Shown: one piece after another, positions 34,101-42,910 of the stretch
How positions within the stretch are numbered: the stretch's first letter is position 1
Layout: the number at the start of each line of letters is the position of its first letter
Source: Chlorops oryzae
Taxonomy: Eukaryota; Arthropoda; Insecta; Diptera; Chloropidae
Length of the DNA stretch: 64,000 bases
NCBI GenBank assembly: GCA_020466095.1
Contig: CM035809.1
Location: 5,620,223 to 5,684,222, forward strand
Reading direction: 5' to 3'
Program-made: the position numbers and the translations under genes
The notes under the pieces: generated by a model
The model's database searches: none
What the model was told of the DNA's origin: nothing
What the model saw: only the letters and a program-made list of their open reading frames with translations

Positions 34101-37100
34101 CATTTGGAACAATTATCGAAACAGTCACGATATGATTCGGGCATCGATATTAGAGAGCCGATACAAAACTTACAGCCAATACCAAAGAAAGCTGTCTACA
34201 GTGATGCCGATATTGTGCTTAGCTCCGATTGGGTACCACCGAAACCAATAGAATCGGCACTGGTGAGTGAATCGCCACCAAGAAACATATTATTAGGTGC
34301 TAATCTCGACCCGAATACGGCTGGATCACGTAAAAAGACCTCGAGTGTTAGCTTCAGTGTAGAGGATAACAGCAATGGCAACGAACCGGTTCAGGCGCAG
34401 GCCGCACAGAATGATAAGGGCAACGAAAAGAAAAATAAGGTAACTATAATAATAAGGAAATGAAATCAGTTCAATAATTTCAATTCAATTTTCGAAGATG
34501 CTCAAGCGTTTGTCATATCCACTTACATGGGTCGAAGGTCTTACGGGCGATCCGATGGGTGCGCCCGGAGGTACTGGTAGCCTCGGCAAATCGGCGGACA
34601 CTGATTCGGCACCCAATACGGGCGATTCGAATCAGAGCGTATTTTCGAAAGTATTCTCAAGGTATGTAGAAAACATACAATATTGGTGCATTTGAAAAAT
34701 ATTTGTATAACAGATTATAACAGTTAATTGTATAAGTTTTTATAAACAAAAAAATTGGTTTCTAAACTGTTTTTCTTTTTTTTTTTTACTTTCTTTTCTC
34801 TAAAAATGTGAATTTTCTTTTATTTATTTTTCAAAAATGCAAATTGCAAATCTGGGAAATCGGAAAATTTATCAAAACGATCGCATCGATATATAAAAAA
34901 AACATATTTTCGTTTTTACTAACTACACCAAACCACACACAAAAATCCCACATGTGATACACAATCACTTTGGCATTTCCAATCAAATTTTTACACTTCC
35001 CTACACTTCACTACACATTTTTTACACTGTTCAGCTCGCCCATAACTCTGGTCTCAGAGTTGGGTGGCAATTTATTTTCGAAAACACCGTCCGAAGAATC
35101 TGGTGGCTCACCAGTGCCACCTTTGACTCCACATTCCACACATTCAGAGGGTCATGTTTCTACTGGGTAAGAAGTGCACGGGAGAGTTGTTTTGTTTTTT
35201 TTTTTTTTAATTCTTCAAACTTCTGTGTGCTCTGGTTCAAGAAATTTATGGTGTCCATTTATTTTCTTCATTTTTCATATGTTCGATGCACTGAACATTG
35301 TAGTAGCCTGAAGTTTTGATGTAAATATTTATATTCCTTTGTAATCAATTTTAGTTTTTTTTTTTAGAGTTTTAAAGAGTTCTGGTAATTCGAGCTATTG
35401 TATTTTATTTTTGATGTTGAGTGATTTTATAGCTGAGGCTATTCTTTGTTGATGAATTTAATGTGTTGACTCTGGTTATGTAAACTATATTCAATGGTGT
35501 AATTATGATGTACGGTAAAAAAAAAAAATAATCTATATGGTTTTAAAAGATACTGGAGTACTTCTAAAGCCGAGAACTGTTATAGAAAGGAAGGCAAAGT
35601 TTTGTCGAAGCATCTGGACGTTTAACAGTTTTTATCCCCGATATAAGAAGGGTCGTGTCCGCTTTTCAGAACACTTTTGTTTTTGTTTTTAGAATTTCTC
35701 ACATCATGGCTCATAGCCTCCAGCCTAATTGAAACTTTTTGAAGGTTTAAACTTCTAAATGATAGTCTTCACAATCCCGCAGAGAAGAATTTGAAGGCAG
35801 GGGAAATGGAGACTAGGTTTCGTCGGGGCCCCTTGTTTGTAAAAGGAAATAAAACTATTCCCTATAAGAGTCCCCGAAAAATCTTATGACTGGAAAAATC
35901 ATCCCTCACCTTCCATCTGTCGGTTTTCTTTCTCTTTCTCTCTTCTCTCTTCTCCTTCCCTCTCTCTCTTCTCTTCTCCTCTCTCTTCTCCTCTCCCTCT
36001 TTCTCCCCTCTCTCTCTCTCCCCTTCTTCTCTCTCCCCTCTCTCTCCTCTCTCTTTCCTCTCTCTCTCTGCCCCTCTCTCTCTCCCTCTCTCTCTCTCCC
36101 TCTCTCTCTCCCTCTCTCTCTCTCTCCCTCCTCTCTCTCTCTCGTCTCTCTCTCTCTCTCCCTCTCTCTCTCTCCTCTCTCTCTCTCCCTCTCTCTCTCT
36201 CCCTCTCTCTCTCTCCCTCTCTCTTCTCTCCCTCTCTCTCTCTCCCTCTCTCTCTCTCCTCTCTCTCTCTCCCTCCTCTCTCTCTCCCTCTCTTCTCTCC
36301 TCTCCCTCTCTCTCTCTCCTCTCTCTTCCCTCTCTCTCTCTCCTCTCTCCCTCCTCTCTCCTCTCTCCCTCTCTCTCCTCTCTCTCTCCTCTCTCTCTTC
36401 TCTCTCCCTCTCTATTTTTCTCTCCCTCTCTCTTCTCTCTCCCTCTCTCTTCTCTCTCCCTCTCTTTCTCTCTCCTCTCTCTTCTCTTTCTCTCTCCCTC
36501 TCTTCTCTCTCTCTCTCTCTCTCTCTTCTCTTCCTCTCTCTCTCTCTAAAAATCTGATGATTGTTATATTAAATCGCCCGGATAGATAGTCAATATCCGG
36601 TATTTGGCCGGATATGCCGGATAGTAACCGAATATCCGTTGCATCTCTAGTCTATATAATGCCTATATAGGAACTACCCATATTAAATCATAACGAAACT
36701 TTCAAGGAAATCATCGGTTATTGAATAATAATAAAGATTGTGATAGAACCCCTTCTATTAGAATAGTAATAAAAATAAAATACCATCTTTCAGTTATCTA
36801 ATATTGTAAAGAAAAAGTTAATTTATTAATGTATAATCCATTAGGTATATTTTCTATCGCACATTTTTTTTTATTTTTGTAAAAAAAATTATGCTTGCTC
36901 TTTTCTGTATAGACTGAAAAATCGTTTCATTTCTTCAAAAATACATCATTTAAGAGTCCATATCTCTTTTATTACTTTGATACACATTTACAGCAATAAA
37001 TTTTCTCTCAGTGTACTGCTATTTCGATTTAAGCGCTCGGCACAGCACTTCTCTATTTAAAAGCAAGAGAATCCCTCTGAGAATGTTTTGTAATGAGTAT

Positions 37101-40100
37101 TAAAAAGTTAATGTTTAGACTAAATGTTGATGATATTTTCATTTCGATAATTCTATTAATTAAAGAACTAAAAAAAAAATATACTTATAATAAAATTCAT
37201 TCAACTTTAGACGTTCCTCCATCGGTACCTTTATGCGACCGCATTCATCGGAGGGCTCCTCATCGACAACGAAATTGAAGGATATCAAACAGCAACCGAA
37301 ATTGGACTATCGCTCGATGGTATCGGTGGATGATAAACCAGAATTATTTATAAGTGTTGACAGTAAGTAAAACGCTTTCATATCCAAACAGTCATTTCTC
37401 GTTCTCTTATTTTAACTATTGGATGAATTTTATGCATCGTAGATTCTGTGATAAGCAATTAACTTTTCTCACTTTTTCCACTTTCATGAACTCCTTGAAA
37501 AAAAAAAAACAAAACACCAAAATCTTAACTTCATATTTGCAAATCAACTAAAAAAAATTATACTTGAATTCACTAAGTACGAGCACCATACTTCCCACAA
37601 ATAGACATACTCGGTAGGTCCAAGTGCACAAACATTAACTGAAATAACTATTCAAAGACCCCTGTGATTTTATCCACTGTAAATAAATCAAATGTTGTGG
37701 TGTAACGGTGTTTGTACAAAAAAAAAATAAATAAATAAAATAACAAGGCTCGAGGTTAAGAGTACTTTAAACGATTTTAGTTGAAATGTAAATATAAACA
37801 ATTAATTATTTGAATATTTAGCAAAGAAAACCCAGACGTTTTGACTACTTTAAAGCCACTCGGATTGTTGACAGTTATCGGAATATTAGGCTGTAAAACA
37901 TTTAGGAAAACCCCTTTGGTTAAATGATGAAATTAATAAATTAAGTATGGGACGATTTCTTACAATCTGGACTGACATACATTCTAGAATTCAAATGAGG
38001 CTTACATGGACCTATTGAATTCAAATTATGATAATTTATATAGACTTAAATTCAAGAAAAAAATTTTAATTCGAAAATTTCCAATTTCTTAAAGGCTTAT
38101 TTTTCGAATGGTTTGATTCTTTAAAGATTTTAGAATGTCTTAGGCTTATAGTAGGTACAGTGAAGTTGAAAAATTCATGATCACTTTAATATGATTAAAT
38201 CTCAGAATTTATCCACTTTAAGTAGGCTTTCTTTTAAGACCGTCCTCAATCGAATTTCGCTTTGGCTTTTCCCAAAAAAAAGGGATTCATATTTTATTCC
38301 TAGCGGCCAGATCTGGGCAGTCCAACTATAAAATTGTAATTGATTACACACTTAATTACAATTATTTGTAATAGTAATTGAATAAAAATCAATTACAATT
38401 ACAAGTAATTGTAATGGAACAAATTTTGTACTTAGACTGCCGAGGTCTGCTAGCAGCAAACTCTTTCATTGGACCAGAATCGTTCAGCGTAGCTAACAAT
38501 AGCTATAGAAACTACCTGATCAGAAAATGGGAAGAATATAGCCTGAATGAATACTGGAGAGCCCACACGGCCCAAAAAGGCTCATAATCCACAGTACTAT
38601 CAGGGCGGAAGCTACATTAAACCTGAGCAGAAACAATATCACTGAACTCTTAACAGGACATTGCAGACTTAAATATCACCTGATAAAGATTGGTGTGATA
38701 AAAGAAGATCTCTGTAGATTTTGTAAGTCAGAGCAAGAAACAGCGGAATACGTTTTGTGTACAGGTCCTGCTGCGGCTAGGCGAAGACTCACGTGTCTGG
38801 CGGCACGAATAATGGGTCCTCAAGCAATTAGTCGTTTCAGTCCATTGGAAATTCTAAGATTCATCATAACTCTTAAAGTACTCTAAGGGAACACGGGCTG
38901 CACAAAAGATCTTTCAGGTCGCGGTGTTCTTAAGGTGCAGCCCAAGTAAATATAATATATCTATCACCTTATAGGCTAGGTCATGTAGAATAGTTTGATA
39001 TCCCTAGGCATACGTAGAAACAAAAAGAGATAGTAAAAAACTAACTATCTCCATTTATAATAAAAATAGACAGACAGAAACTATTTTTGAAACTTGAGGT
39101 ACATATTTCTGGATACAGTCAGTCGGTGGGCTTTTAAGGAGTATCCCTACATATAGTAGAAGACCAAATTCTTCTCAAAATATCTTTCAAGGTGCTCCGT
39201 AATGAACGTTTTACTTCGTGATGGATTGTTCTATTTGCGTACAGCAAATTGAGTGAGGCGGGTCTAGAAAACAAATACAAGTAAGGATAGTCAATTTTTT
39301 GTCAATCAAAGGGGTAAAAAGCTTTGAACTAATGGAATCTAGCCCCATTTTGAGGACAATTTAGGATTAACAACGTATATTGGATCACTCAATAAGATTA
39401 AAAGTAATAGAAAATATTAAGAAAAAAATACATTTGATCAAACCTGTACATAGTGGCTGCCATTGAGTTAAGGTAGACTGAACTAAAAATTAAAAATCCA
39501 AAATTTAAACATTTTCTTACATTTCCAATTGATTTTATTCATTAATTATTATTAATTTTTTAAAATTTTCACACAAGCCCTTAACGAACGTATTTTCCCA
39601 ATTTATAATTTCTATTAAAGCAACTGTGACTGCATTAATTAATGAATTAAAAAATGTACATATGTATATAAATTTTATATCAATCGAAAGTGCATGGCAA
39701 GCCCATAAAAAAGATACAAATAGAGAAATACAAAATTAACCGGAACTGTATTTCATTTAAAAGTTTTAAATACTAATATGTATTATAATTTAAAATAAGC
39801 ATAAAATAGAAAAATAAATAATTTTGAATAATTCAATTTTATTGAAATTTTTCTCTTTTTCTATCTTTATCTCTCAACTATAGAACTAATACCACGACCA
39901 GCTCGTGCATGCCCCGACCCACCATTGTATTTACGCTTACGTATGGGAAAACCCATTGGTAAAGCGATACCGTTACCGACATCTGTTATGTCCTACGGTA
40001 AAAATAAATTAAGACCTGAATATTGGTTTAGTGTACCCAAAAATCGGTGAGTACAAAACGAACAAGTTTATATAAAAAAGAGAGTATTTTGAAAACAAAT

Positions 40101-41730
40101 ATGCTTGACCCTGTTGTGACATCTTGAGGCGATCTCTACCGGTTTTTTATTTCATTTTATTTTATTTTTTTTTTTATCGGCTTTGAATAAATCGAAAATT
40201 TAATTAACTACTTCAGATGGATGGAGAAGAAATGACACCTGTTTATAAAACTGACCTTGAGCTATAAAATTTTAGTTGGTGTTGTCTTTTTTTGTGAAGA
40301 GCTTTAATAAATGTTAATTGCGAATAAATTGTTCAAAAATTTTTGTTATAATTTATTGATTTATTTGAGCGAAATTCTTTCATCTTTACAACGATTTAAT
40401 TAGTAAAATAAAAACGCTGTCATTAGTGGTTGAAGGGTTAAAGTGAAAAAAATGTCTATAAATTTTTGCAGTCATTTATTGATTTAATTGATCCGAATTC
40501 GTTCATCTTCAAAATGACTTGATCAATAAAACAAAAAGGCTGCCATTAGTAATTAAAGGGTTAAAGCAAAAAAAATGTCTATGAATTTATTTGATTTAAT
40601 TGAGCTTAATTCGTTCATCTTCAAAATGACTTGATATATAAAACAAAATCTATGTCTTTAGTCACTAAAGGGTTAAAGCGAAAAAAATTTCATTACATGT
40701 TTACAACAATTTATTGTTTATTTGAGCCAATGTCGTTCAACTGCACAAGGACTTGATCAATAAAAAAAATCGCTATCTTTAGTCATTAAAGGGTTAAAAC
40801 AAAAAAATTTCAATTAATTTTTGCAGTAATGTATTGATTCATTTGAGCCAAAATTCGTTTATCTTCAAAATGACTTATTTAATTATATAAAAACGGTGTC
40901 CTTAGTCGTTAAAGGGTTAAAGCGATTTAAAGTTTGATAATTCTCTTCAATTGAAATTTATTAACCCTTTAATTCTTTTCCCAGCGTCAATGAACTTTAC
41001 CGCTTCATAAATACCTGGGTACCTGAGCTCTATGGCGAATTGAATGAGGAACAAATAAAAGCGCGAGGCTTTGAACTCATACAGGACGATACCGAATGGA
41101 CAAAGAGTGGCACCAAGCGCACTGGTGCGCAATCAGACAGTCAAGAAGGTGAAGAAATCAGTGATCTAACTCGCGAATCATGGGAGGTAAGTTCAAAAGT
41201 TTCAATTCATAACCGGAAAACGATTTCTATATCGATTATAATCGATTATTATAATTATTCAAGTGAAAAAGAGTTGCCAACGCTAAATTAATTGTATTTT
41301 TCTATGCAAAAAAAAAAAAAACCAAAAATTGTTAAATTCTTCTCAAAATTTAGGTTCCATACTTATTTGAAATCTCTATTTATATTTTTTTCTTACAATT
41401 AAACTGCTTTAGCGTTTTATATATGTATGAAAAAAAAAAAACCAAAATATGCAACAACGAAATCAATATGAATTAATTTTAAACTTTTTCGATTCTTTTC
41501 TGTTTGAATTTCTTTTTTTGTACCAATGAAAAAAAAAACTGCAAAATTTTCTCTAAACCATTTACAAACGAAATGAAAAACGTCCAAAAAAAATACCAAA
41601 AAAAAAATCAATTAAACTACTCCAAAAACGAAATGATCAGCTTATAAAGGCACCCTTCGCCAAAACGTACAACGTTATTAAAACGGCATCGCATGCCGCA
41701 TCGCGTGATTTGGATTTGTTGGGCGGCGAG
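21964..41730 (+). CDS. mtd: mustard (mtd), OXR1/NCOA7 family; 3' part outside the window
   Basis: Joined exons 21964-22177, 24763-25068, 31106-31600, 31668-31729, 31807-32063, 33959-34439, 34498-34661, 35035-35166, 37211-37362, 39884-40046, 40985-41186 and 41641-41730 give 906 codons with no stop, and every junction is phase-consistent. Domains: LysM at residues about 86-130 (TYTVGNRDTL to LLVPD), GRAM at about 210-285 (RFLKINVRHITDGQGVVGGV, AIMFDPNVSD, GVIAPMELVVNAA), the family motif RKSLLDHHW before residue 445, and the family block PEYWFSVPKNR to WVPELYGEL near 800-825. In animals this family (OXR1, NCOA7, fly mtd/L82) protects against oxidative stress and, in flies, affects innate immunity. 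The C-terminal TLDc domain that defines the family is missing here and is expected downstream. Missing it in every transcript would be surprising. Confidence 0.9.
22243..22358. mobile_element. TA-flanked foldback MITE, 116 bp
   Basis: The ends CTAGGCGACAGTC and GACTGTCGCCTAG are perfect inverted repeats flanked by TA (22241-22242, 22359-22360). A second inner stem pairs GGCCGGAGAAGAGAGAG (22290-22306) with CTCTCTCTTCTCCGGCC (22317-22333), leaving a 10-base loop. It is GC-rich and lies 65 bp downstream of the mtd splice donor. Confidence 0.85.
22359..23008. other. mtd intron, non-coding
   Basis: No repeat or gene was delimited, except that the last 12 bases (TTTGTGAAAATA, 22997-23008) are the left target duplication of the SINE. 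Confidence 0.5.
23431..23507 (+). repeat. tRNA-like module 1 in TIR element
   Basis: A-box-like ATAGCTCAGTGCT at 23440-23452 and B-box-like GGGGTTCTATCCC at 23483-23495, followed by a run of seven T at 23511-23517 that could stop Pol III. GACTCGACAGTCGTGAGCTTC lies where an anticodon arm would be. The acceptor arms do not pair well, so it is a tRNA relic or tRNA-like promoter rather than a confident tRNA gene. Confidence 0.5.
23741..23817 (+). repeat. tRNA-like module 2 in TIR element
   Basis: A-box-like TTTAGCGTAATGGTTAAGAC at 23746-23765 and a weaker B-box-like GCGGTTCAAGGCTC at 23792-23805, with tRNA-like spacing. The sequence is much richer in GC than its AT-rich surroundings. It is not similar enough to module 1 to be a recent duplicate. 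Confidence 0.45.
24328..24762. other. mtd intron end
   Basis: Non-coding. Closes with a pyrimidine-rich tract (24700-24760) and acceptor TTTTTTTTAG at 24762. Confidence 0.5.
24763..25068 (+). CDS. mtd: mtd exon: LysM domain
   Basis: Starts in phase 1 after TTTTTTTTAG and ends at G|GTGAGT (phase 1). It contains the whole LysM domain (YTVGNRDTLTSVAARFDTTP, then LNRLNSSFIYPGQQLLVPD), about 45 residues, the usual LysM length. A Ser/Asp-rich low-complexity tail follows (DDASTGSASTIDEKGSSSGK). In OXR1-type proteins this domain lies near the N-terminus of long isoforms; its ligand in animals is not settled. Confidence 0.92.
25069..25712. other. mtd intron, non-coding
   Basis: AT-rich intron with no feature that I could delimit. 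Confidence 0.5.
25713..25790. mobile_element. Truncated copy of ATCGATAG-rich element
   Basis: Begins TAGAGCTGGAGAACTATCG like the full element at 26737-27165, followed by five GATAG words (ATCGATAG, TCGATAGTCG). The right end is missing. Confidence 0.6.
26157..26705. mobile_element. hAT-type non-autonomous element, 549 bp
   Basis: The ends CAGGGTTGGAAC and GTTCCAACCCTG are perfect 12-bp inverted repeats. The 8 bases outside are GTGTAAGT (26149-26156) and GAGTAAGT (26706-26713), seven of eight identical. CAGGG ends plus 8-bp duplication are diagnostic of hAT. The interior repeats GCAGTAGAT near the right end. Small open frames inside do not resemble transposase. Confidence 0.85.
26737..27165. 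mobile_element. TA-flanked element with ATCGATAG arrays, 429 bp
   Basis: The ends GAGCTGG and CCAGCTC are inverted repeats that extend imperfectly into ATCGATAG sequence, with TA at 26735-26736 and 27166-27167. The interior carries many ATCGATAG / CGATA words. TATCGATA is the known core of the fly DRE (bound by DREF), and CGATA words are bound by BEAF-32; whether that matters here is inference. Confidence 0.65.
27166..27547. other. mtd intron, non-coding
   Basis: Single-copy-looking intron DNA with no supported feature. Confidence 0.4.
27548..27750. mobile_element. Dispersed repeat, copy A, 203 bp
   Basis: Matches 32244-32430 over its length: both hold TGTCACGTCCG-type words, ATTCTTCAATTCGGGACTTA, and AACTGTCACGT near the right end. 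The ends are GGTTATTTCC and GAAAATACC, an imperfect inverted repeat. CATAT lies on both outer sides (27543-27547 and 27751-27755), a possible 5-bp target duplication. Confidence 0.7.
27751..30182. other. mtd intron, non-coding
   Basis: AT-rich intron. A short hairpin pairs GGAGCCA (27991) with TGGCTCC (28019), and an A run of 24 or more lies near 29624-29648. No exon is supported. Confidence 0.4.
30183..30360. mobile_element. Pogo-like MITE, 178 bp
   Basis: The ends CAGTAAAAGTCGGCTATAAC and GTTATAACCGATTTTCACT are inverted repeats, flanked by TA at 30181-30182 and 30361-30362. ATAACGAT words recur inside. Same structural class as 17210-17363. Confidence 0.8.
30363..31105. other. mtd intron end
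   Basis: Non-coding DNA that closes with TTCATTCAATTGCAG, the acceptor of the GRAM exon. Confidence 0.5.
31106..31600 (+). CDS. mtd: mtd exon: GRAM domain
   Basis: The largest exon found (495 bp), phase 1 in and phase 1 out. It reads DILENLRPGSPKPGHIERVG, then the GRAM-type domain (ITQRFLKINVRHITDGQGVV, GGVLLVTRNAIMFDPNVSDA, VIEHGAESYGVIAPMELVVN), then an acidic tail (ETKDEDEEATDREHGDIEKT). The ITDGQGVV to GVIAPME block is nearly invariant in OXR1/NCOA7 proteins, which fixes the family. The donor is GAAG|GTGAAT. Reading on past the donor reaches a stop at 31624, so retention of the following 67-bp intron would truncate the protein. Confidence 0.95.
31668..31729 (+). CDS. mtd: mtd small exon
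   Basis: A 62-bp exon after a 67-bp intron (acceptor TTTTTTGCAG), donor GAG|GTATGA, phase 1 in and phase 0 out. Encodes GPVSLETTCDDQESLCSGNE. The next two codons would be GTA TGA, so failure to splice stops translation at once. Confidence 0.85.
31807..32063 (+). CDS. mtd: mtd exon: Thr-rich linker and RKSLLDHHW motif
   Basis: Phase 0 in, phase 2 out (AG|GTTAGC, a weak donor). It starts NIEKCDEAKESAKTDDG, passes a Thr/Asn/Ala low-complexity run, and ends TRPTLEERRKSLLDHHWAIP then SKDR, which is conserved in the family. Confidence 0.88.
32244..32430. mobile_element. Dispersed repeat, copy B, 187 bp
   Basis: A diverged partner of 27548-27750, bounded by GGTATTTATG and GGAAATACC. Shares TCTTCAATTCGGGACTTA and GTAACTGTCACGT blocks in the same order and orientation. 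Confidence 0.65.
32605..33475 (+). repeat. GAGTC-type satellite array, about 870 bp
   Basis: Tandem units of about 49 bp (GCGGACTCATTTCGGAGTC, then TTTCTGAGCCCCATATTCCC) are mixed with shorter units of about 36 bp that lack the GCGGACTCA half. The core ACTCATTTCGGAGT is palindrome-like. The reverse complement shares words (GAGTCCGAAATGAGTC, GGCTCAT) with the TIR element at 15552-16124. It lies wholly within the intron between 32063 and 33959. Confidence 0.92.
33476..33958. other. mtd intron end
   Basis: AT-rich DNA including a TATATATATA run at 33812-33830. The acceptor CTTCTCGAAG precedes 33959. A second possible in-frame acceptor, AACTTAG, lies at 33937. Confidence 0.5.
33959..34439 (+). 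CDS. mtd: mtd exon: Ser/Asp-rich linker
   Basis: Phase 2 in (with the previous AG it makes an Arg codon, giving SKDRSSEDEGDNES), phase 0 out (AAG|GTAACT). Reads SNLTIDSGARGQDPHSATSS, then RYDSGIDIREPIQNLQPIPK, DADIVLSSDWVPPKPIES, and a Gln/Ala/Lys-rich end. It is a low-complexity regulatory linker without a named domain. Retention of the next 58-bp intron gives a stop at 34461. Confidence 0.85.
34498..34661 (+). CDS. mtd: mtd exon: MLKRLSYPLTW segment
   Basis: Phase 0 in, phase 2 out (CAAG|GTATGT). Encodes MLKRLSYPLTWVEGLTGDPM, then a Gly/Ser-rich stretch and NQSVFSKVFSR. The acceptor is TTTTCGAAG. It begins exactly on an ATG codon, but the upstream exon makes an internal reading more likely than a new start. 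Confidence 0.85.
35035..35166 (+). CDS. mtd: mtd exon: SSPITLVSELGG segment
   Basis: Acceptor TTACACTGTTCAG, donor GG|GTAAGA, phase 2 in and out, 132 bp. Because it is a multiple of three with equal phases, it can be skipped without a frameshift, so it may be alternatively spliced. Encodes SPITLVSELGGNLFSKTPSE, then a Pro/Ser/Thr-rich stretch. Confidence 0.82.
35167..35924. other. mtd intron, non-coding
   Basis: AT-rich intron before the TC tract. No feature is supported. Confidence 0.4.
35925..36547 (+). repeat. TC/GA polypyrimidine tract, about 620 bp
   Basis: Almost uninterrupted CT on the + strand (CTCTCTCTCCCTC and similar), so pure GA on the other strand. The long Leu/Ser open frame across it is a by-product of the repeat, not a gene. 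It lies in the mtd intron between 35166 and 37211. Confidence 0.97.
36570..36652 (-). mobile_element. End fragment of a CCGGATA-type hAT element
   Basis: On the minus strand it reads AGAGATGCAACGGATATTCG, then repeated CCGGATA / TATCCGG words. GATGCAACGGATA ends with such subterminal repeats are typical of hAT transposon ends. Only one end is present, abutting the TC tract. Confidence 0.45.
36653..37210. other. mtd intron end
   Basis: AT-rich. TTTTCTCTCAGTGTA at 37001-37015 resembles the right end of the CACTGAAAG / CACCGAGAG elements, but no left partner was secured. The acceptor is CAACTTTAG at 37210. Confidence 0.4.
37211..37362 (+). CDS. mtd: mtd exon: linker segment
   Basis: Phase 2 in, phase 1 out (A|GTAAGT). 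Encodes RSSIGTFMRPHSSEGSSSTT, then KLKDIKQQPKLDYRSMVSVD and DKPELFISVD. The acidic-hydrophobic end leads into the conserved block of the next exon. Confidence 0.88.
37363..38324. other. mtd intron, non-coding
   Basis: AT-rich intron. No feature is supported. Confidence 0.4.
38325..38415. repeat. AATTACAATTAC-rich stretch
   Basis: Several AATTACAAT / ATTGTAATT words in both orientations, directly before the LINE remnant. It is too short and degenerate to class. Confidence 0.5.
38435..38886 (+). pseudogene. LINE remnant: RNase H end of a non-LTR retrotransposon
   Basis: Two reading frames separated by one frameshift near 38585 carry the C-terminal RNase H and gag-knuckle-like tail of non-LTR retrotransposons. 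The first reads RNYLIRKWEEYSLNEYWRAH; the second reads LLTGHCRLKYHLIKIGV and LCRFCKSEQETAEYVL (a CX2C and further Cys pattern), ending at a stop at 38884. The motif LTGHC...C..C...E...H/Y is typical of Jockey/R1-type LINE ORF2. The upstream part of the element is absent. Confidence 0.8.
38887..39883. other. mtd intron end
   Basis: LINE 3' tail sequence probably continues to about 38950; the rest is AT-rich. It ends with TTTATCTCTCAACTATAG, the acceptor. Confidence 0.45.
39884..40046 (+). CDS. mtd: mtd exon: conserved OXR1/NCOA7 central block
   Basis: Phase 1 in, phase 2 out (CG|GTGAGT). Reads KLIPRPARACPDPPLYLRLR, MGKPIGKAIPLPTSVMSYG, then KNKLRPEYWFSVPKNR. The LRLRMGKP and RPEYWFSVP words are strongly conserved between fly mtd and vertebrate NCOA7/OXR1. 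Confidence 0.93.
40311..40925 (+). repeat. Tandem repeat of about 120 bp, about five copies
   Basis: Copies each carry ATTTGAGC, TTCGTTCATCTTCAAAATGA, and a terminal AAGGGTTAAAG. The word GGGTTA recurs at 40435, 40558, 40670, 40791 and 40914, giving steps of 123, 112, 121 and 123 bp. The array ends about 60 bp before the next mtd exon. Confidence 0.92.
40985..41186 (+). CDS. mtd: mtd exon: WVPELYGEL block
   Basis: Phase 2 in, phase 0 out (GAG|GTAAGT). Reads VNELYRFINTWVPELYGELN, EEQIKARGFELIQDDTEW, then a Ser/Glu-rich stretch ending LTRESWE. The block continues the conserved region of the previous exon. Confidence 0.93.
41187..41640. other. mtd intron
   Basis: AT-rich, non-coding; closes with an A-rich stretch and acceptor ATGATCAG, which lacks a good pyrimidine tract. 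Confidence 0.5.
41641..41730 (+). CDS. mtd: mtd exon: LIKAPFAKTYNVIKTASHAA segment (last found)
   Basis: A 90-bp exon, phase 0 both sides, encoding LIKAPFAKTYNVIKTASHAA then SRDLDLLGGE. The donor GAG|GTTAGG is weak. The exon can be skipped in frame. The next exon should lead toward the TLDc domain and was not found in the window up to 64000, which implies a long intron or a very short exon missed by eye. Confidence 0.85.
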
Positions 41731-42620
41731 GTTAGGACGAAATTTTCAAAAACACAAAATTAATCACAAAAAAAAAGTGTTTTCTTTTCCTAATTCACTT
41801 AATTACCTACACCCAAAATTTTGAAATTCCTCAATGTTGCTTTTACTTTAGTTTGAATCGATTTTTCTGTTCTTTTCCTAAAAGCTCGTTATTAGTGCTG
41901 TAGCTAAAAAAGAGAATAAAAGAGAAATACTAATTGAGAAACTCTTCGAAAGCATTTTCTTCTTAAAACACATGGTGGCTACTCTTTTCAACACAGAGTT
42001 GCATTTTTTTTTTTTTATTACAATGAAGAAGTTTATTTAAGAACTGAAGAAGCTTAAATTGAAGAACATGCTTTAAAGGGTTTCCAATTTTTTTAAAGCA
42101 CATTCCAATTTCGGTTAATGTTATTGTTGCACACTGAAAAAAACAATTCCTATTATTTATTTTATGATTTTCCAAATCCTTTTTTATTTTAATTTTTACT
42201 TTATTCTTATTACATACCTGATTTTTCACAACTTTTCGATTGGACGAAATTTAAGTTTCATAATAATTATCGTCACCAACATTTCCATGCATTATCGCTG
42301 AAAGTTTTTCATTATCAATATTCGCTGGCAGTTTTTAATACAAATATACATATTGTTTTTTTTTTGGTGGTAGCGGCTATAACACCAGTGTCTGGTGTGA
42401 ATAGCCTTCGTATATTTTTTATAAGATCAAAAACTCATGGTGCTTTTACACTCATCGATAGCAGTAGGTTACAAAAAGGGGGCATCGATGAAACATATTG
42501 TTTTTTATCCTAATTCCGGGTTGCTGATCACGAAAATAGTTCTTGAGATATAGGGAAAAATCGAGTTGATTGGTTCCTTTTTCAGTTTTTTTCCCAAGAA
42601 TTTTATGCTTAAGTAATTTT
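41731..42620. other. mtd intron, non-coding
   Basis: AT-rich, with no exon seen. CACACTGAAAAAAACAATT at 42130 resembles a left end of the CACTGAAAG-type elements, without a partner. Confidence 0.4.
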
Positions 42621-42750
42621 AGGGGGATTCACAAAGCGTTTTCTTAGAAATATTTTAAACATTTTTTGGATTTTACACAACTTTTTAAGCAGCTAAAATT
42701 TTCCGATTTTACGACTATTACTGTTTTCCGACGCCTTTGTGAATACCCCT
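42621..42750. mobile_element. MITE of the GGGGTATTCACAAAG family, 130 bp
   Basis: The left end AGGGGGATTCACAAAGCG is mutated; the right end CGCCTTTGTGAATACCCCT is intact. The internal block CTTTTTAAGCAG and AAATTTTCC matches the copy at 57816-57986. Confidence 0.75.
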
Positions 42751-42910
42751 ATTATAAATACCTACATAATCAAAATCAAAAGATCTAACCTTTAAAATTA
42801 TGCAGACAACTAAAATGGCAAAACAAAAATTAATTTAAAAAACTTAATCTGATTAATTAATCTAATTTTTTGGGCACCTACTAAGCATATTTATATATTT
42901 TTTTTTATAG

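Noticed and set aside
35886..36557. A 223-codon Leu/Ser open frame
   Set aside because: It is the translation of the TC microsatellite; no splice context and no real protein composition.
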